Below are positions 16,307 through 25,821 of a stretch of 64,000 nucleotides of DNA, piece by piece. Source of the stretch: Paenimyroides ummariense (lineage in GTDB: Bacteria > Bacteroidota > Bacteroidia > Flavobacteriales > Flavobacteriaceae). The position numbers and the translations under genes are program-made. The stretch spans positions 1 through 64,000 of the forward strand of contig NZ_FOVI01000013.1 of assembly GCF_900115115.1 (NCBI RefSeq), given 5' to 3'. The notes beneath the pieces were generated by a model. It worked only from the letters and a program-made list of their open reading frames with translations, was not told where the DNA came from and did no database searches. Position 1 is the stretch's first letter; the number at the start of each line of letters is the position of its first letter.

Positions 16307-17742
16307 GTTGGTGTATCTTCTATTTTAGCGTTAATTGTTCGGTCGTAAAGTTCAATTTCTATAAAGTCACCTTTTTTAAGCGTGGTGGTTGGTTTTATAA
16401 TTTCGTTTTCTTTTCTTACAAGGGCGTATCCTTTTTTTAATAATACTTCAGGATGGTAAAGGCTCGGATAATGTTCCCACTCTGTTAGTTTGCTGTTCGT
16501 TGCTCTAAGCTTCATTTTTGTAAGGTAGGGCAGTTGTTCCGCTTTTTGTTTTAATGGTGTTCTGGCTTCTCTTATTATATAGCTGCTGTATAACTGCAGT
16601 TGTTCTGCCTGTTCGTTTTTTAACTGTAAGGCTTGCTGTGCCTTTTTGTTTGGTAACAGGTTCAACTGTTGCACAACCTTGTTTAGTAACGAATGTGCCT
16701 CTACCTGCTCTTCGTTTACCAAATTAATAATACGGTTGGAAAGAGTATGCAGGTTTCCGCGTTCTGTACGGGTCTGCGCTTTGCTTAATGCTGCAAATTC
16801 CGTAATATGGTGCTTTAGGTCTTTGTTCAGCTGCTGCAGTTTCTGGTCGTAAATGCGTTTAATGTTCAGATAGGCTAGATGTATATTGTTTTCAAATTCA
16901 ACTGTACGCTCCACTATAAAGGCACCTGCGGCACTGGGTGTTTTTAGGGAGGTATGTGCCGTAAGGTCTGCAATGCTGGTATCGGTTTCATGACCAATAC
17001 CGGTAATAACGGGTAGGGGGCAGCAGCCTATTGCTTTTGCAAGGTCGTAATCGTTAAACGCCTCGAGGTCAAATTTCGATCCGCCTCCGCGCAGCAGTAC
17101 TACCGCATCAAAATCACTATAAGATATTTTTGCAAGCTGTTCAGCTATTTCTATGGCAGCGGTATCTCCCTGTACTTTTGCGGGAAAGGTTTTAACGTGG
17201 TACGCATAACCGTAGGAATTTTTTTTAAGCTGGTTCAAAAAATCTTCGTACCCCGATGTGTTGGGCGATCCTACAAGTGCTATTCGCTGAATTACTTTAG
17301 GCAGTTTGTGTTGTTTGTTTTTCTCTAAAATTCCTTCCTTCAGCAGTTGTTCCAGTATAGCCTTCTTTTTGCGTTCCAATGCACCTAGGTTGTAGTTTAT
17401 GTCTACTTTGGTAATAACGAATGATAACCCGTAAACGGTATGGAAAACAGCTTTGCAGTAACACATGATTTCGCTTCCCGGCTTAATGATCTGGTTAAAA
17501 TCAGTTGCCAGCTCTTCTTTCAGATAGGTTGCGGTATAGTTCCATATCTGGGCAGTGCTTTTAGCAAGTATGCTTCCGTCTTTTGTTTCTACCAAATCCA
17601 GATAGTAGTGTCCATTACGGTCGCTCTTCACATGCATAAGTTCTGCCTTCATCCAAAAGTACACCTCGTTCATACGTTCTTCAAACACTTGTTTGATGCG
17701 GTTCATTATGGTTGACAGGCTATAGCTTTTATCTGAAATCAA
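16267..17742 (-). CDS. xseA: Exodeoxyribonuclease VII large subunit
   Basis: About 491 residues: N-terminal OB-fold (about 1-105), catalytic domain with VLLRGGGSKFDLEAFND (about 215-231) and GIGHETDTSIADLTAH (about 245-260), then a long coiled-coil region and a C-terminal segment. The start is TTG 17742, because the conserved opening KSYSLSTI lies upstream of the first ATG (17706). With the adjacent xseB it makes a complete exonuclease VII. Divergent from typical core xseA and sitting beside conjugation genes, it is probably an accessory copy; a core copy elsewhere cannot be checked here. Confidence 0.92.
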   Translation of the reverse strand: MISDKSYSLSTIMNRIKQVFEERMNEVYFWMKAELMHVKSDRNGHYYLDLVETKDGSILAKSTAQIWNYTATYLKEELATDFNQIIKPGSEIMCYCKAVFHTVYGLSFVITKVDINYNLGALERKKKAILEQLLKEGILEKNKQHKLPKVIQRIALVGSPNTSGYEDFLNQLKKNSYGYAYHVKTFPAKVQGDTAAIEIAEQLAKISYSDFDAVVLLRGGGSKFDLEAFNDYDLAKAIGCCPLPVITGIGHETDTSIADLTAHTSLKTPSAAGAFIVERTVEFENNIHLAYLNIKRIYDQKLQQLNKDLKHHITEFAALSKAQTRTERGNLHTLSNRIINLVNEEQVEAHSLLNKVVQQLNLLPNKKAQQALQLKNEQAEQLQLYSSYIIREARTPLKQKAEQLPYLTKMKLRATNSKLTEWEHYPSLYHPEVLLKKGYALVRKENEIIKPTTTLKKGDFIEIELYDRTINAKIEDTPTWKTLHTKKQNTN

Positions 17743-17883
17743 TGGTAATGTAAAATTTAAATAAAGATATAAAATTTCATTTGCAAATTTTATAATTAAC
17801 TTTTTGAATCCGATATGTGATTTTTAGATGCTGATTTTCATTAAAATAGCGTAAATTTAAATATAATCTTCATTTTATTGTCT

Positions 17884-18213
17884 ATGGAAAGTGTTTATTC
17901 AGAACTGGAAAAGGTTATTTGTCGAAAGGTAGCAGAGTTTGAAATTTTCTTGCTTGAATTTCAGGACAATTTTAATGGTGCTGATTTGAATAAGGTTATA
18001 GCCAAGAAAAATGAACTCAAACTGTACTGTACGGAGCATGTAATGAAAAATGTTGTGACAGAAAATGATGATACCGAGGGAAGATTGTTCTATTTAGGCT
18101 CTGTAAGATATATGTATGAAAGAACAAAAGAACTTGACATACTGTTTCTTGAATTTTTAGACAAGTTTATCAATCTTCAGGTAAAAGAGGGTGAGGGGTC
18201 TATTTTTAAGTAG
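17884..18213 (+). CDS. Small helical protein of unknown function
   Basis: 109 residues, no signal peptide, mostly helical and charged. ATG 17884 is chosen over an in-frame TTG at 17878. Its last third, KELDILFLEFLDKFI, is shared with the remnant at 13752-13880 after mobC, so this family is associated with the conjugative element. The layout loosely recalls RteC-like excision regulators but I do not see convincing similarity. Confidence 0.7.
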   Translation: MESVYSELEKVICRKVAEFEIFLLEFQDNFNGADLNKVIAKKNELKLYCTEHVMKNVVTENDDTEGRLFYLGSVRYMYERTKELDILFLEFLDKFINLQVKEGEGSIFK

Positions 18214-18294
18214 TCTCTTTACTGTACACAATGATTTTCCCTTCAGGAGTCCTTAGAACCTTGCTCAAGACTTAATCTTTAAAAATATCATAAA

Positions 18295-18387
18295 AATAAG
18301 AGGTTGAAGTACGAAACTTGCAACCTCTTATTAACCAAAAAAAACACTTATGAGGTACAAAGATAATAATTTATATGCACGCATATG
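18295..18387 (-). ncRNA. Repeated small transcript-like unit, copy 1 (putative)
   Basis: Read on the minus strand: a palindromic ATGC..GCAT element, a TATCTTTG promoter -7 box (18365-18358), a short region containing CCTCATAAGTG, then a hairpin with arms AAGAGGTTG/CAACCTCTT followed by a T-rich tail. A near-identical copy lies at 57380-57474 and a diverged one at 58869-58930. Promoter, short body and terminator-like hairpin suggest a small RNA gene or mobile intergenic element; no function is known to me. Confidence 0.5.
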
Positions 18388-18480
18388 TTTTTTTTATTTT
18401 TTTTTTAGTGCTACTTTACACTATTCAAATTAACCTATTTTACAGGGGAGGCATCTCAAACTAAATCTAATTGAAGTTAG

Positions 18481-19404
18481 TTATACGAATAAGTCAAAAC
18501 TATATTTATGCTTTTCTTCTGATTTAAAATTACCTGTTTTAAATGATTCTACTTCTACTTTTCCGTTTTTGTCAATGGTCATAATTCGTATCATTGGGTT
18601 TTGGACCGTTTCGTCCGGAACTTTAGTTCGTTCCAAGGCTGGGATATGAAGATAATGTATATTGTCAATTTTTTTTGAATGTTTGGTTCTGTCCATATCC
18701 ATATGTAAATCGCCCGAAACAACAGCCACTAAGTTCGCCTGAGAAAGAACTTTAGATTTAAAAACGGCGTTGTCAATACCTTTGTCTGCGCTTTCTTCAT
18801 ACACGCCTTTTTGTGCACTGTGAACAATTAAGATCACAGGTTTGGGTGCTAGTCTTTCGATCTGTTTAGCGATCCTCGATGCTCCTTTATTATTAAAATC
18901 ACGACCAAAGTCAGGAGAAGCCAAAACAAAAGCAACTTTTTCGTGATTCAATATATTGTTGGGTGATTTAAGATTGGGGTTCCATTGCTTTGCGAATTCC
19001 ATGTAGCGTTCAACACTGCTTCCGTGCTCTTCATTTCCCATAATAGTGTAGAAGGGCGCAGTTAACTTTTTCAGCACTTTTGTCGCTTCTACATACTGTA
19101 GTTCTGTACCTTTATGGGCAACATCTCCGATCCCGATTACAAAATCTACAGCATCAGATTCTTTCATTTGGTTGATTTGTTCTACGGCTGTATTGGTATG
19201 TGGAAATTCAGCACATGGTTTGGGCTCTAGGTCTCCAATAAAAGCTACACGTAGTAAGTGATTGTCAGTTGTCTTTCTGTTCTCAATATGGTGTTCTATC
19301 CAACCATAGGACTGAACGGTATTCGAAGATTTTGATGGTGAAAATTTACAGCTTTGAACTGTAATGGTTAAAAGCAGTGCAAATGAAAAAAAACGGAATT
19401 TCAT
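18481..19404 (-). CDS. Metallophosphoesterase lipoprotein
   Basis: About 307 residues. Lipobox ends at the Cys in TVQSC (about residue 19) from ATG 19404. Calcineurin-like motifs in order: FIGDLEP, GIGDVAHKG, MGNEEH (GNHE variant), IVHSAQ and GDLHMDM (GHxH variant). It would be an envelope-anchored phosphoesterase with a binuclear metal centre, facing the periplasm or exterior. A longer in-frame start at 19446 would bury the signal peptide and is rejected. Confidence 0.87.
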   Translation of the reverse strand: MKFRFFSFALLLTITVQSCKFSPSKSSNTVQSYGWIEHHIENRKTTDNHLLRVAFIGDLEPKPCAEFPHTNTAVEQINQMKESDAVDFVIGIGDVAHKGTELQYVEATKVLKKLTAPFYTIMGNEEHGSSVERYMEFAKQWNPNLKSPNNILNHEKVAFVLASPDFGRDFNNKGASRIAKQIERLAPKPVILIVHSAQKGVYEESADKGIDNAVFKSKVLSQANLVAVVSGDLHMDMDRTKHSKKIDNIHYLHIPALERTKVPDETVQNPMIRIMTIDKNGKVEVESFKTGNFKSEEKHKYSFDLFV

Positions 19405-19486
19405 ATTATTGTAATAATTTAATTTGAAGTGAGAATTTATTATCAATAATAGTTTTAAAGCCGTATGTAGTTTTAAGTTTGTGTTA

Positions 19487-20863
19487 TCAATTAGTAGAAA
19501 CTTCCAGTTTTTTTATTCTTTTAAAAGCATAGTCCAGTGCTTTCGATGCTGATACCTTTACATGTGGTTTCACACCATGACGGCTTTCTGTCCTAGCTCC
19601 AACATTGTAATCTTTCGAAGTAGATACATTGAGCTGTAATTTTGAATGAGGAAGCACTATCTGGATTGTTTCTCCGGCCGATACTACAGAACCTCCGGTT
19701 TCTTCACCTATTGTGGTTCCTACTTTATAATACTTGCAGGCATTGGCAAAATCGGCAGCCGAAGAAAATGTCTGGCCGCTTATTAATATTAATACGTTTC
19801 CATTAAACCTTTGCTCTAATTTTTTGGGGAATGTCAATGAGTTCGATTTATCGGTAGTTTCAACTGTTCCTGATTTTTTCTCCAGAATATTTTGCCTGTA
19901 TTTATCTTCAGCATCAGTTAGGTTTTTTGTAAAGTGTTTTTGTGTATCGCTATACTTCGTTAATGTCTTTTCGTATTGTGTAAAGGGCTCTGAAATCAGG
20001 TAACTCAAAAGTTCGTCTCCAAGCTGTGAATTCCCACCACCATTTTCACGCAGGTCTATGACAAGATTTTTTATGTTGTTCTTCTTAATTGTTGAAAAAA
20101 AATCATTTAAAAATGTTTTAAAACTTTTCAAACCTGAAAAACTGTTAAGTGTTAATACGGCGCAATTTTTATCTTCTTTTAGTATATAACTGAAATTTTC
20201 AAATTTTCTTGCTTGTTGAGTTACGTTTTTTGTCTGGGATTTCTTTAAAATTTTAATTGTAAGTTCGTGTGATCTTCTATGTCAATACTTAACTCATCGT
20301 TTTTAGTTAGCAGTACGTTGAAGTAGTCGTTGAAGTAATACTAGCTTAAAGCGATGCTGCTTCGTGTATTTTCTGCACTTGTATACCGTCCAAAAAGTTT
20401 AATTATTTTACTGGAATTCTTGTGGTCTATTTTCCTTATACTTTTTCCAATGACAGATTTTCGAACATCGTTCCCGTAACCATTCGAAATTGATTTAATA
20501 TAAAGAGAATTTTCTTGCAATTCCACTTTAAAGGGGAATTCCTTGTAGTCCGTATCATAAATATAGTCCGATATGTTTAATTCTGTATGCCCGTCTCGCA
20601 ACTTGGCAATGACAGGTTGGAAAGCTGTATAAAAATCAATGGAGGTGACCGCACTTTTTTTTGAAATTCGTCGTTCTGCACGCTTTAAGAGTTTTTGAAA
20701 CTTTTTTTCTGAAATACCGCTGTAGGGGTTAACGCTGGCATCTTCAATAGTGTGCTTAATATATGCTAAGGTCCTCTTTCACTTCAAGATTAGAAATAGA
20801 TCCTAAATTTTGACTGTAAACAGTCGTCGCAAAAAATAAGAGGATATATAGGATTGGTTTCAT
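19487..20863 (-). pseudogene. Broken S41-family peptidase, paralogue of 42527-43879
   Basis: Aligned to the intact paralogue, the frame begins at ATG 20863 with a signal peptide ending VYSQ. It has a one-base insertion near 20770 (after the segment corresponding to EDL), an in-frame TAG at 20343-20341 replacing a Gln codon (SSIALS then stop then YYFND), and another frameshift near 20260. The catalytic region is intact in sequence: GENGGGNS-type loop and GQTFSSAADFA. Three independent lesions make it a true pseudogene. Confidence 0.88.
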
Positions 20864-20989
20864 GATGTACTTTGATACTTTTTAAAATCAACTGAGAAGT
20901 TGAAACTAAGAATGTTTTGTTTGCCTTGCAGTGTTTACAAAAAGCTGATGTTGTCCGTGTGTTTGCCGATAATATAAATTAATTTCATT

Positions 20990-21272
20990 TTTTTACCGCT
21001 ATATCTGGCTCCATCTTCACCTCATAGCTGGTAGTCTCAAGTGTCATATCTCAAGACAACCGCTTTTAACCGCATTCTAAAAATTCTTTTTCCCATGCAG
21101 AAAATTGTTATTGGGTTATACTGTGCTTTCTGCACAACTCTTCTACAGAAGTTTCTATACGCAAAGCTTCCATTACAATTAAGATCTTTTGTTCGGCTGT
21201 AAAAATACGTCATGTGTTTTTACGAATGTCTTTTACAAAATTCTCTGCTAATTTCTTTTTTGGTGTTGCCAT
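20990..21272 (-). mobile_element. IS3-family OrfA remnant
   Basis: From ATG 21272 the translation MATPKKKLAENFVKDIRKNT is followed by a stop, then FTAEQKILIVMEALR, a stretch containing ELCRKHSI, stops, and WEKEFLECG, which is the helix-turn-helix transposase OrfA of IS3-group elements. At least three stop codons interrupt it and no OrfB is present, so only a dead fragment remains. Confidence 0.8.
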
Positions 21273-21397
21273 AATTAAAGTTACATTTTTTTATGAAAAC
21301 ACTCCTTTAGCTTTTCTTACAAAATGGCTACTTTTTGCTGAGGATTTACAAAGCTTTTAGGTTTTACAATAACTCTTTTAGGAAATCTATTTGTAAC

Positions 21398-21499
21398 GGT
21401 GAGTTTCGGTGTCGAAGGTGAGTTAACCGAAATATTCTGTTAGTATGAATCTATCTTAGAGTATATATAGGGAAATCGGTTCGATACCGGGACTCACCG
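21398..21499 (+). pseudogene. Degenerate tRNA-like sequence (class II-like)
   Basis: The 3' part, CGGTTCGATACCGGGACTCACCG, has a T-loop (TTCGATA) and an acceptor arm ACTCACC that pairs exactly with GGTGAGT at 21398-21404, or with a second GGTGAGT at 21417. A D-arm-like pair CGGT/ACCG, a weak anticodon-like stem ATTC/GAAT and a variable-arm-like CTAT/ATAG pair lie between. The 102-nt length and a mismatched T-stem argue against a functional tRNA. It may be a decayed tRNA or an attachment-site remnant. Confidence 0.35.
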
Positions 21500-21505
21500 C
21501 ATTTG

Positions 21506-21533
21506 AAAAGGAGCTATTTAGCTCCTTTTTGTT
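21506..21533 (+). terminator. Intrinsic terminator after the tRNA-like sequence
   Basis: Arms AAAAGGAGC (21506-21514) and GCTCCTTTT (21521-21529), 6-base loop, then T-rich tail. It directly follows the tRNA-like sequence, as would be expected for a former tRNA transcription unit. Confidence 0.75.
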
Positions 21534-21694
21534 TTCTTTTGTATAAAAACTATCTTCACCTAGTTGCATTTACATTATCAGTTAAAATCAAAAGCACTTT
21601 TGTTAGGCTTTATTACTGGCTAAGATAAAAAATATTAGTATGCGATAAACTGGCAATTAGAATGGTTCGCTGACTGAAGTTTAATTTTGCTCTT

Positions 21695-21765
21695 TTTAAC
21701 CAAATTCGTTTTCTCATTACTCTTGTTTTGTTCCAAACCGTAGGATAGGGAAGTGTAAATTTCTA
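21695..21765 (-). pseudogene. Fragment of a helicase-nuclease C-terminus
   Basis: Reverse-strand translation gives HFPILRFGT followed, after a one-base shift, by SNEKTNLV. The helicase-nuclease at 62319 ends with HFPILRFGTNESNEKGKLV. The match covers only about 25 residues and carries a frameshift, so it is a remnant of a second copy of that gene family. Confidence 0.7.
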
Positions 21766-21887
21766 ACTTAGAGTTTATCTTATTGAAATGCAAACTGTTA
21801 TAATTGTGTTAAATGCTCCTATTTTTATTAAATAAAGTTTTTTAATAACGTATATTGTTCATAATTAATCATTTAAACATTTTTTAT

Positions 21888-22277
21888 ATGCAAAAAGTAC
21901 CATTGACACAAGAAGGTGTTGAACTAAAAAGACGAGAATTAGAAGCGCTTCCTGAAGCTGAATTTAGAAATCAATTGAAAGAAATCCAATTCAATTTTAG
22001 AGAGTGGGGTCTTGAAAATTTTAAATTAAATGAAGACCAAGTAGCCTATTTTAAGGAAATGCCTCAAGAAATAGTTGACCAACAAGGATTGGGAATTGCG
22101 ATAGGGTTTGATTACAAGTTAGAAATCAGGTTGACTACTCCTGAAACCTATAACGCTCCTTTGGCATCAAAGCGTAGAACCAAGGTTATTGCAGAAGGTA
22201 GCGGAACTTGGACACCAGGCGAACCTGTCCACGTCAATAAATACTACATTGGCGTAAGTTATACAATACCGTTTTAA
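21888..22277 (+). CDS. Small protein of unknown function
   Basis: About 129 residues from ATG 21888. The N-terminal two thirds are charged and helical (QEGVELKRRELEALPEAEF); the C-terminal third is rich in Thr, Pro and Gly with possible short beta strands. No signal peptide. No family recognised. It precedes the retropepsin-like protein by 70 bases on the same strand. Confidence 0.65.
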   Translation: MQKVPLTQEGVELKRRELEALPEAEFRNQLKEIQFNFREWGLENFKLNEDQVAYFKEMPQEIVDQQGLGIAIGFDYKLEIRLTTPETYNAPLASKRRTKVIAEGSGTWTPGEPVHVNKYYIGVSYTIPF

Positions 22278-22347
22278 TTTAAATTAATTTTTATATAAAA
22301 AAGTGTTTCATTATGTTTTATGGAACACTTTTTCTAATTTTATTACT

Positions 22348-23508
22348 ATGAAGAAGTTATTTGTTTTATTATTGATCTTTTGCTATATAAACTTAAAAGC
22401 TCAGAACGCTAGTGAGTTGATTTATTCAGGCAAGCTGTCCGCTACAGAAAAAAGTACAGATATTCCTGCTGTTTTTACAGAAGATGGTTGGATTTTTATC
22501 AAAGGTAGTATTGATGGCGAAGAGGGGCTGTTTTTGTATGATACAGGAGCAATGATTACTGTTTTGTCAAAGGAAATTGCAAGTACTGAGGAAAGTGAAA
22601 ATAAAATTTCATTAGAAGATCCTACAGGTAAAACATCTGATAGTAACCTGATCTTAAAGAATATCCGTTTTAATGATTTTAATTTTGAAAATATAGTCTG
22701 TACAATAGCAGATCTATCTTCTTTTCAAAATCAATCTTGTAGGAAAATAGACGGTATTATTGGCGGTAATTTATTAAAGTTGGCAAATTGGAAGGTAGAA
22801 CCTTCTATAGGTAAAGTGTCTTCTTCAAAAGAACCTTTCATTCCGGCCTTTAGTAGTTCCGGAACTGATATCGGATACTATAATAAGCTTTTACCTTTAA
22901 TAGAAATTTCTTTGGATAATAAAAAGCAGTGGGTGCTAATAGATACAGGCAGTACTTCGTATTTCGAGCTTAACAATGATTTTATAAAAAGCAGCAAGTT
23001 CAAAAAGCAAAAAAAAATTACGGGAGAAGGTATAAGTATAACCATAAATGGACAGGATAGGCGAACAACAGAGTTGCTTTATGTAGATGAATTCACTTTA
23101 CAGGGAATATCGTTTAAAAACCTGCCTACCTTAATATCAAAAAATAAACCTATTATAGGTTCAAAATTTTTTAATGGATTTACTACAATCTTTAATTTTT
23201 CGGAGAATAAGTTATACTTAGATTCACAAAAAAAATCAGTGGTATTCAATTCTTTGAAAAATTTCGATATGAATTTCTGCCTCAATGAAAAGAATCAGTT
23301 GTCAGTCTGTTTTCTGTGGGATAAATCTAATTCAGGAATCAAATATGGAGACCAGATAATTAAGATTAATGGCAAATCAATAGATGTTTTAAATCACGAT
23401 GATTACTGTAAGATAAAGGACAATATTTTGAAGCAAGATAATATCGATGTAACAGTTAAATCAGATGGAAAGGAAGTAAGTTTCAATTTGACTAAAAAAG
23501 TCAGATAG
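22348..23508 (+). CDS. Secreted retropepsin-like aspartyl protease with PDZ domain
   Basis: About 386 residues from ATG 22348: signal peptide ending LKAQ, then two retropepsin-type repeats, each with an active-site triad, LYDTGA (Asp65) and LIDTGS (Asp199). A C-terminal PDZ-like domain (about 305-385) contains IKYGDQIIKINGKS. This architecture matches the aspartyl protease/PDZ family common in Bacteroidota. Exported, probably to periplasm or surface. Confidence 0.87.
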   Translation: MKKLFVLLLIFCYINLKAQNASELIYSGKLSATEKSTDIPAVFTEDGWIFIKGSIDGEEGLFLYDTGAMITVLSKEIASTEESENKISLEDPTGKTSDSNLILKNIRFNDFNFENIVCTIADLSSFQNQSCRKIDGIIGGNLLKLANWKVEPSIGKVSSSKEPFIPAFSSSGTDIGYYNKLLPLIEISLDNKKQWVLIDTGSTSYFELNNDFIKSSKFKKQKKITGEGISITINGQDRRTTELLYVDEFTLQGISFKNLPTLISKNKPIIGSKFFNGFTTIFNFSENKLYLDSQKKSVVFNSLKNFDMNFCLNEKNQLSVCFLWDKSNSGIKYGDQIIKINGKSIDVLNHDDYCKIKDNILKQDNIDVTVKSDGKEVSFNLTKKVR

Positions 23509-23591
23509 ACTTTTAACACATTAACAATCTGTCAGCTAAAATTTTTAAATTTAAAACCTAAAATCATAAAGTATTTTTTTTTATTACCATC

Positions 23592-23714
23592 TTACTTTTC
23601 CAAATATCGTATTCTCAATCGCAACAAAATGATTTAACAGTGACGACCGATGCAGTGGCGATTTATAAAAATATGGTGAAGTCGGTTAGTTTTAGTTCTT
23701 TATCATATTGTTAA
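23592..23714 (+). pseudogene. Possible N-terminal remnant of a secreted protein
   Basis: A short frame reads LLFQISYSQSQQNDLTV and ends after about 40 residues. It looks like the end of a signal peptide and the start of a mature secreted protein, but has no in-frame start codon; a plausible start lies in another frame about 20 bases upstream. The surrounding 23509-23905 region holds nothing else that I can identify. Confidence 0.3.
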
Positions 23715-23905
23715 TTTAAATTTAATAGTATATATCTCTCTCTTAAAGTAAAATATCACTCGCGCTAAATATCATCTTTATTTTAGAAAATTAAATACTG
23801 TAACAACAAAATATTATATTTTTTTGTTAATTAATAGTTAATTATTTAAGGTTATGTGATTGATTATTAGCATATTGTGTTGATAACTTTAAATTATGTA
23901 TATTT

Positions 23906-24216
23906 ATGAAAAAAATTTTTCTAATTTTTATTGCTGGTATTATGGGTACGTCTTGCAATAACGATGACACAAAGGAAAAAAATGATTCACTAGAAGGTAA
24001 TTTGGTGAATAAGACAGCTGCAACTCCATCAATTGGAGAATTGCATAATCAAGGCTTAGAGAGTATGTACTCAAATTTATGAAGTATTCCAGATTTGAAT
24101 TCGACAAATATCCACGACTATTCAAAGAGCATCTGAAGCTATAGTTTTTAACCAGTTGCGGGGTAGTTTTAGGAGCTTCTGCTGCTGCAGTAATTATTGA
24201 TTTAATTGTTAAATAA
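23906..24216 (+). pseudogene. Decayed lipoprotein related to the 2697-3509 gene
   Basis: From ATG 23906 a lipoprotein signal peptide (Cys at GTSC) is followed by a short segment containing IGELHNQGLESMYS, then TGA at 24080-24082. Downstream, in another frame, CGVVLGASAAAVIIDLIVK resembles the small-residue-rich C-terminus of the lipoprotein at 2697, which has YGEMHNDILEIYYAD at the equivalent place. Most of the middle has been deleted. Confidence 0.6.
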
Positions 24217-24222
24217 ATAGCT

Positions 24223-24726
24223 ATGAATTATATATTATTAACTTTCATTTCTTTTTTATCTAGTTTTAGTGCTCAAGCACAGAATATAGAAATACTGAGT
24301 TCAGATAATACTGAATTTAAGGTTAAGCTGACTGATGGTAAAAATATGTCTGTTCCAATTGAGAGATATAGAATTACAGGAGATGATATATCATTACATG
24401 ACTATTTTGTTTATAGAAATGGAGATAAGATTGGAAAGTATAATCAACGGAGATTAAAACTGGAGAATGGTGAAAAATTTAAATTTCGCATCCAAGGCAA
24501 CGAAGTAATCCTTACAGATAATAATCGAAATGTTGTAACAGGTGAACTTATCTTCGACGAAAAATACAATTACCTTAAAACCATTAAAATAACTGATAAT
24601 AAATCTGCTGATAAACAAATTGCAGAATCGTGGTTAGTATTGAAGGTAGTACATCATCTACAGCCCGATCAAAATAATAATGATTTTATACATGGTTTGA
24701 TAATAGGCACAGCTATTGGTAATTAG
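24223..24726 (+). CDS. Secreted protein of unknown function
   Basis: 167 residues with signal peptide (cleavage after AQAQ). The body is predicted beta-rich (alternating polar/hydrophobic, many Lys/Asp). The last residues, FIHGLIIGTAIGN, are hydrophobic and Gly-containing. It starts 6 bases after the decayed lipoprotein gene and ends before a strong terminator. No family recognised. Confidence 0.65.
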   Translation: MNYILLTFISFLSSFSAQAQNIEILSSDNTEFKVKLTDGKNMSVPIERYRITGDDISLHDYFVYRNGDKIGKYNQRRLKLENGEKFKFRIQGNEVILTDNNRNVVTGELIFDEKYNYLKTIKITDNKSADKQIAESWLVLKVVHHLQPDQNNNDFIHGLIIGTAIGN

Positions 24727-24776
24727 CCAGCATAAATTATTTTTTATGTTTAAAACTTAGAAATTTAAATATTAGT

Positions 24777-24819
24777 TAAACGGTTGTAAAATGTATTTTA
24801 GCAACCGTTTTACTTTTTA
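24777..24819 (+). terminator. Intrinsic terminator
   Basis: Long hairpin with arms AAACGGTTG and CAACCGTTT, extended inward by TAAAAT/ATTTTA around a GT loop, then a T-rich tail. Follows the gene ending at 24726. Confidence 0.8.
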
Positions 24820-24888
24820 TAGCGTGATAGAAGATCCTAGATTGAATGTAAAAGCATGATTTTTCTAAATTTAGAAACCTTTCTATTA

Positions 24889-25370
24889 TCATAGTTTTAA
24901 GAGCTCTTTTTGTTCTTTCGTCCAGTTCCAAGACTCATTAATGTCCAGATTCAGAAGAAAAACTTTAATGTTACTTCCATAGTTTTGTTTGATATAGGAG
25001 TAATTTCCAAAAGATTCTTTGTTGCTGTTTTTTGCTGCAAAGCCAGCCCAGGTTATAAATATAGTAAATTCATGACTTTTTAAATCTTTATTTTCTTCTA
25101 TAAAAGCGAGACGTTCAATAAAAGTTTCTAGTGTCTGCTCTTCACTAATTTTGAATAGCTTTTCATCAAGTGTTCTTATCAGAGATCCACATTCGTCCTT
25201 GCTCATTCCCTCATTTATTAAATATCCCTGTTTATTGTAGATAAAATAATCTGGGACAATCAATTTTCTATTATTGAAATTAATGAAACTCTTAAGATAT
25301 TTGAGGTATGCCAAATCTTCTTTAGCATATTTTACTTTTTGTTTAGTTAAATCTGAGAATTTTTTATCAT
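24889..25370 (-). pseudogene. C-terminal fragment of an unknown protein
   Basis: An open frame of about 160 codons ending at 24889 has no ATG or signal. The usable first start would be TTG 25314, but coding-like sequence (DKKFSDLTKQKVKYAKEDL) continues upstream until it meets the truncated serine-hydrolase gene in another frame. Contents are helical with a WAGFAAKN motif; a thioredoxin-like fold is possible but unproven. It looks like the 3' part of a gene fused to another by deletion. Confidence 0.5.
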
Positions 25371-25682
25371 AGGGTAAAAATCACTAAGCTTGTCACCTAA
25401 TTTTAATAATCCTTCTTCAGCAGCTTTCAACACTAAGACGGCAGTGTAGGTTTTAGTTAACGAAGCAATTCGGATTTTTGTATTTTCATCTATTTCTTTT
25501 TTTATATTAGCATCAGCGTATCCCAAAGACTTTGAATAAATAATGCGTTCATTATGAGAAACTGCTACACTTCCCATCACTTTTCTATTTTGAAAAAGAT
25601 GTTCCATATAGTTGTCTAATCTATTTTGCGCTAAACAACAGGTACTTGATAGCAAAACAAGTGGCAGGATAAGATTTTTCAT
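25347..25682 (-). pseudogene. Serine hydrolase (beta-lactamase-like), C-terminally truncated
   Basis: From ATG 25682: signal peptide ending CLAQ, then the N-terminal part of a class C beta-lactamase/DD-peptidase-like fold with the catalytic SxxK seen as ASLTKTYTA (about residues 74-82) and LKLGDKLSDFYP. The frame ends after about 111 residues, before the YxN and HxG elements, so it cannot be catalytically complete. It overlaps the fragment at 24889-25370. Confidence 0.75.
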
Positions 25683-25821
25683 TTTTATGGATATTAGTGT
25701 TTTGTAATTTAGAAGTTGCCAGGAATTCAAGTGAAACTTTCAGTTAAAGTAAGATCATTTACTATAAAGTTAAATTTTATACGTAACCTTTCCGCTCCTT
25801 GGTCATTCTTTTAATAGAATC

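Noticed and set aside
17884-18213. RteC-like excision regulator
   Set aside because: Size and context are suggestive but I see no convincing RteC motif, so it is left as unknown.
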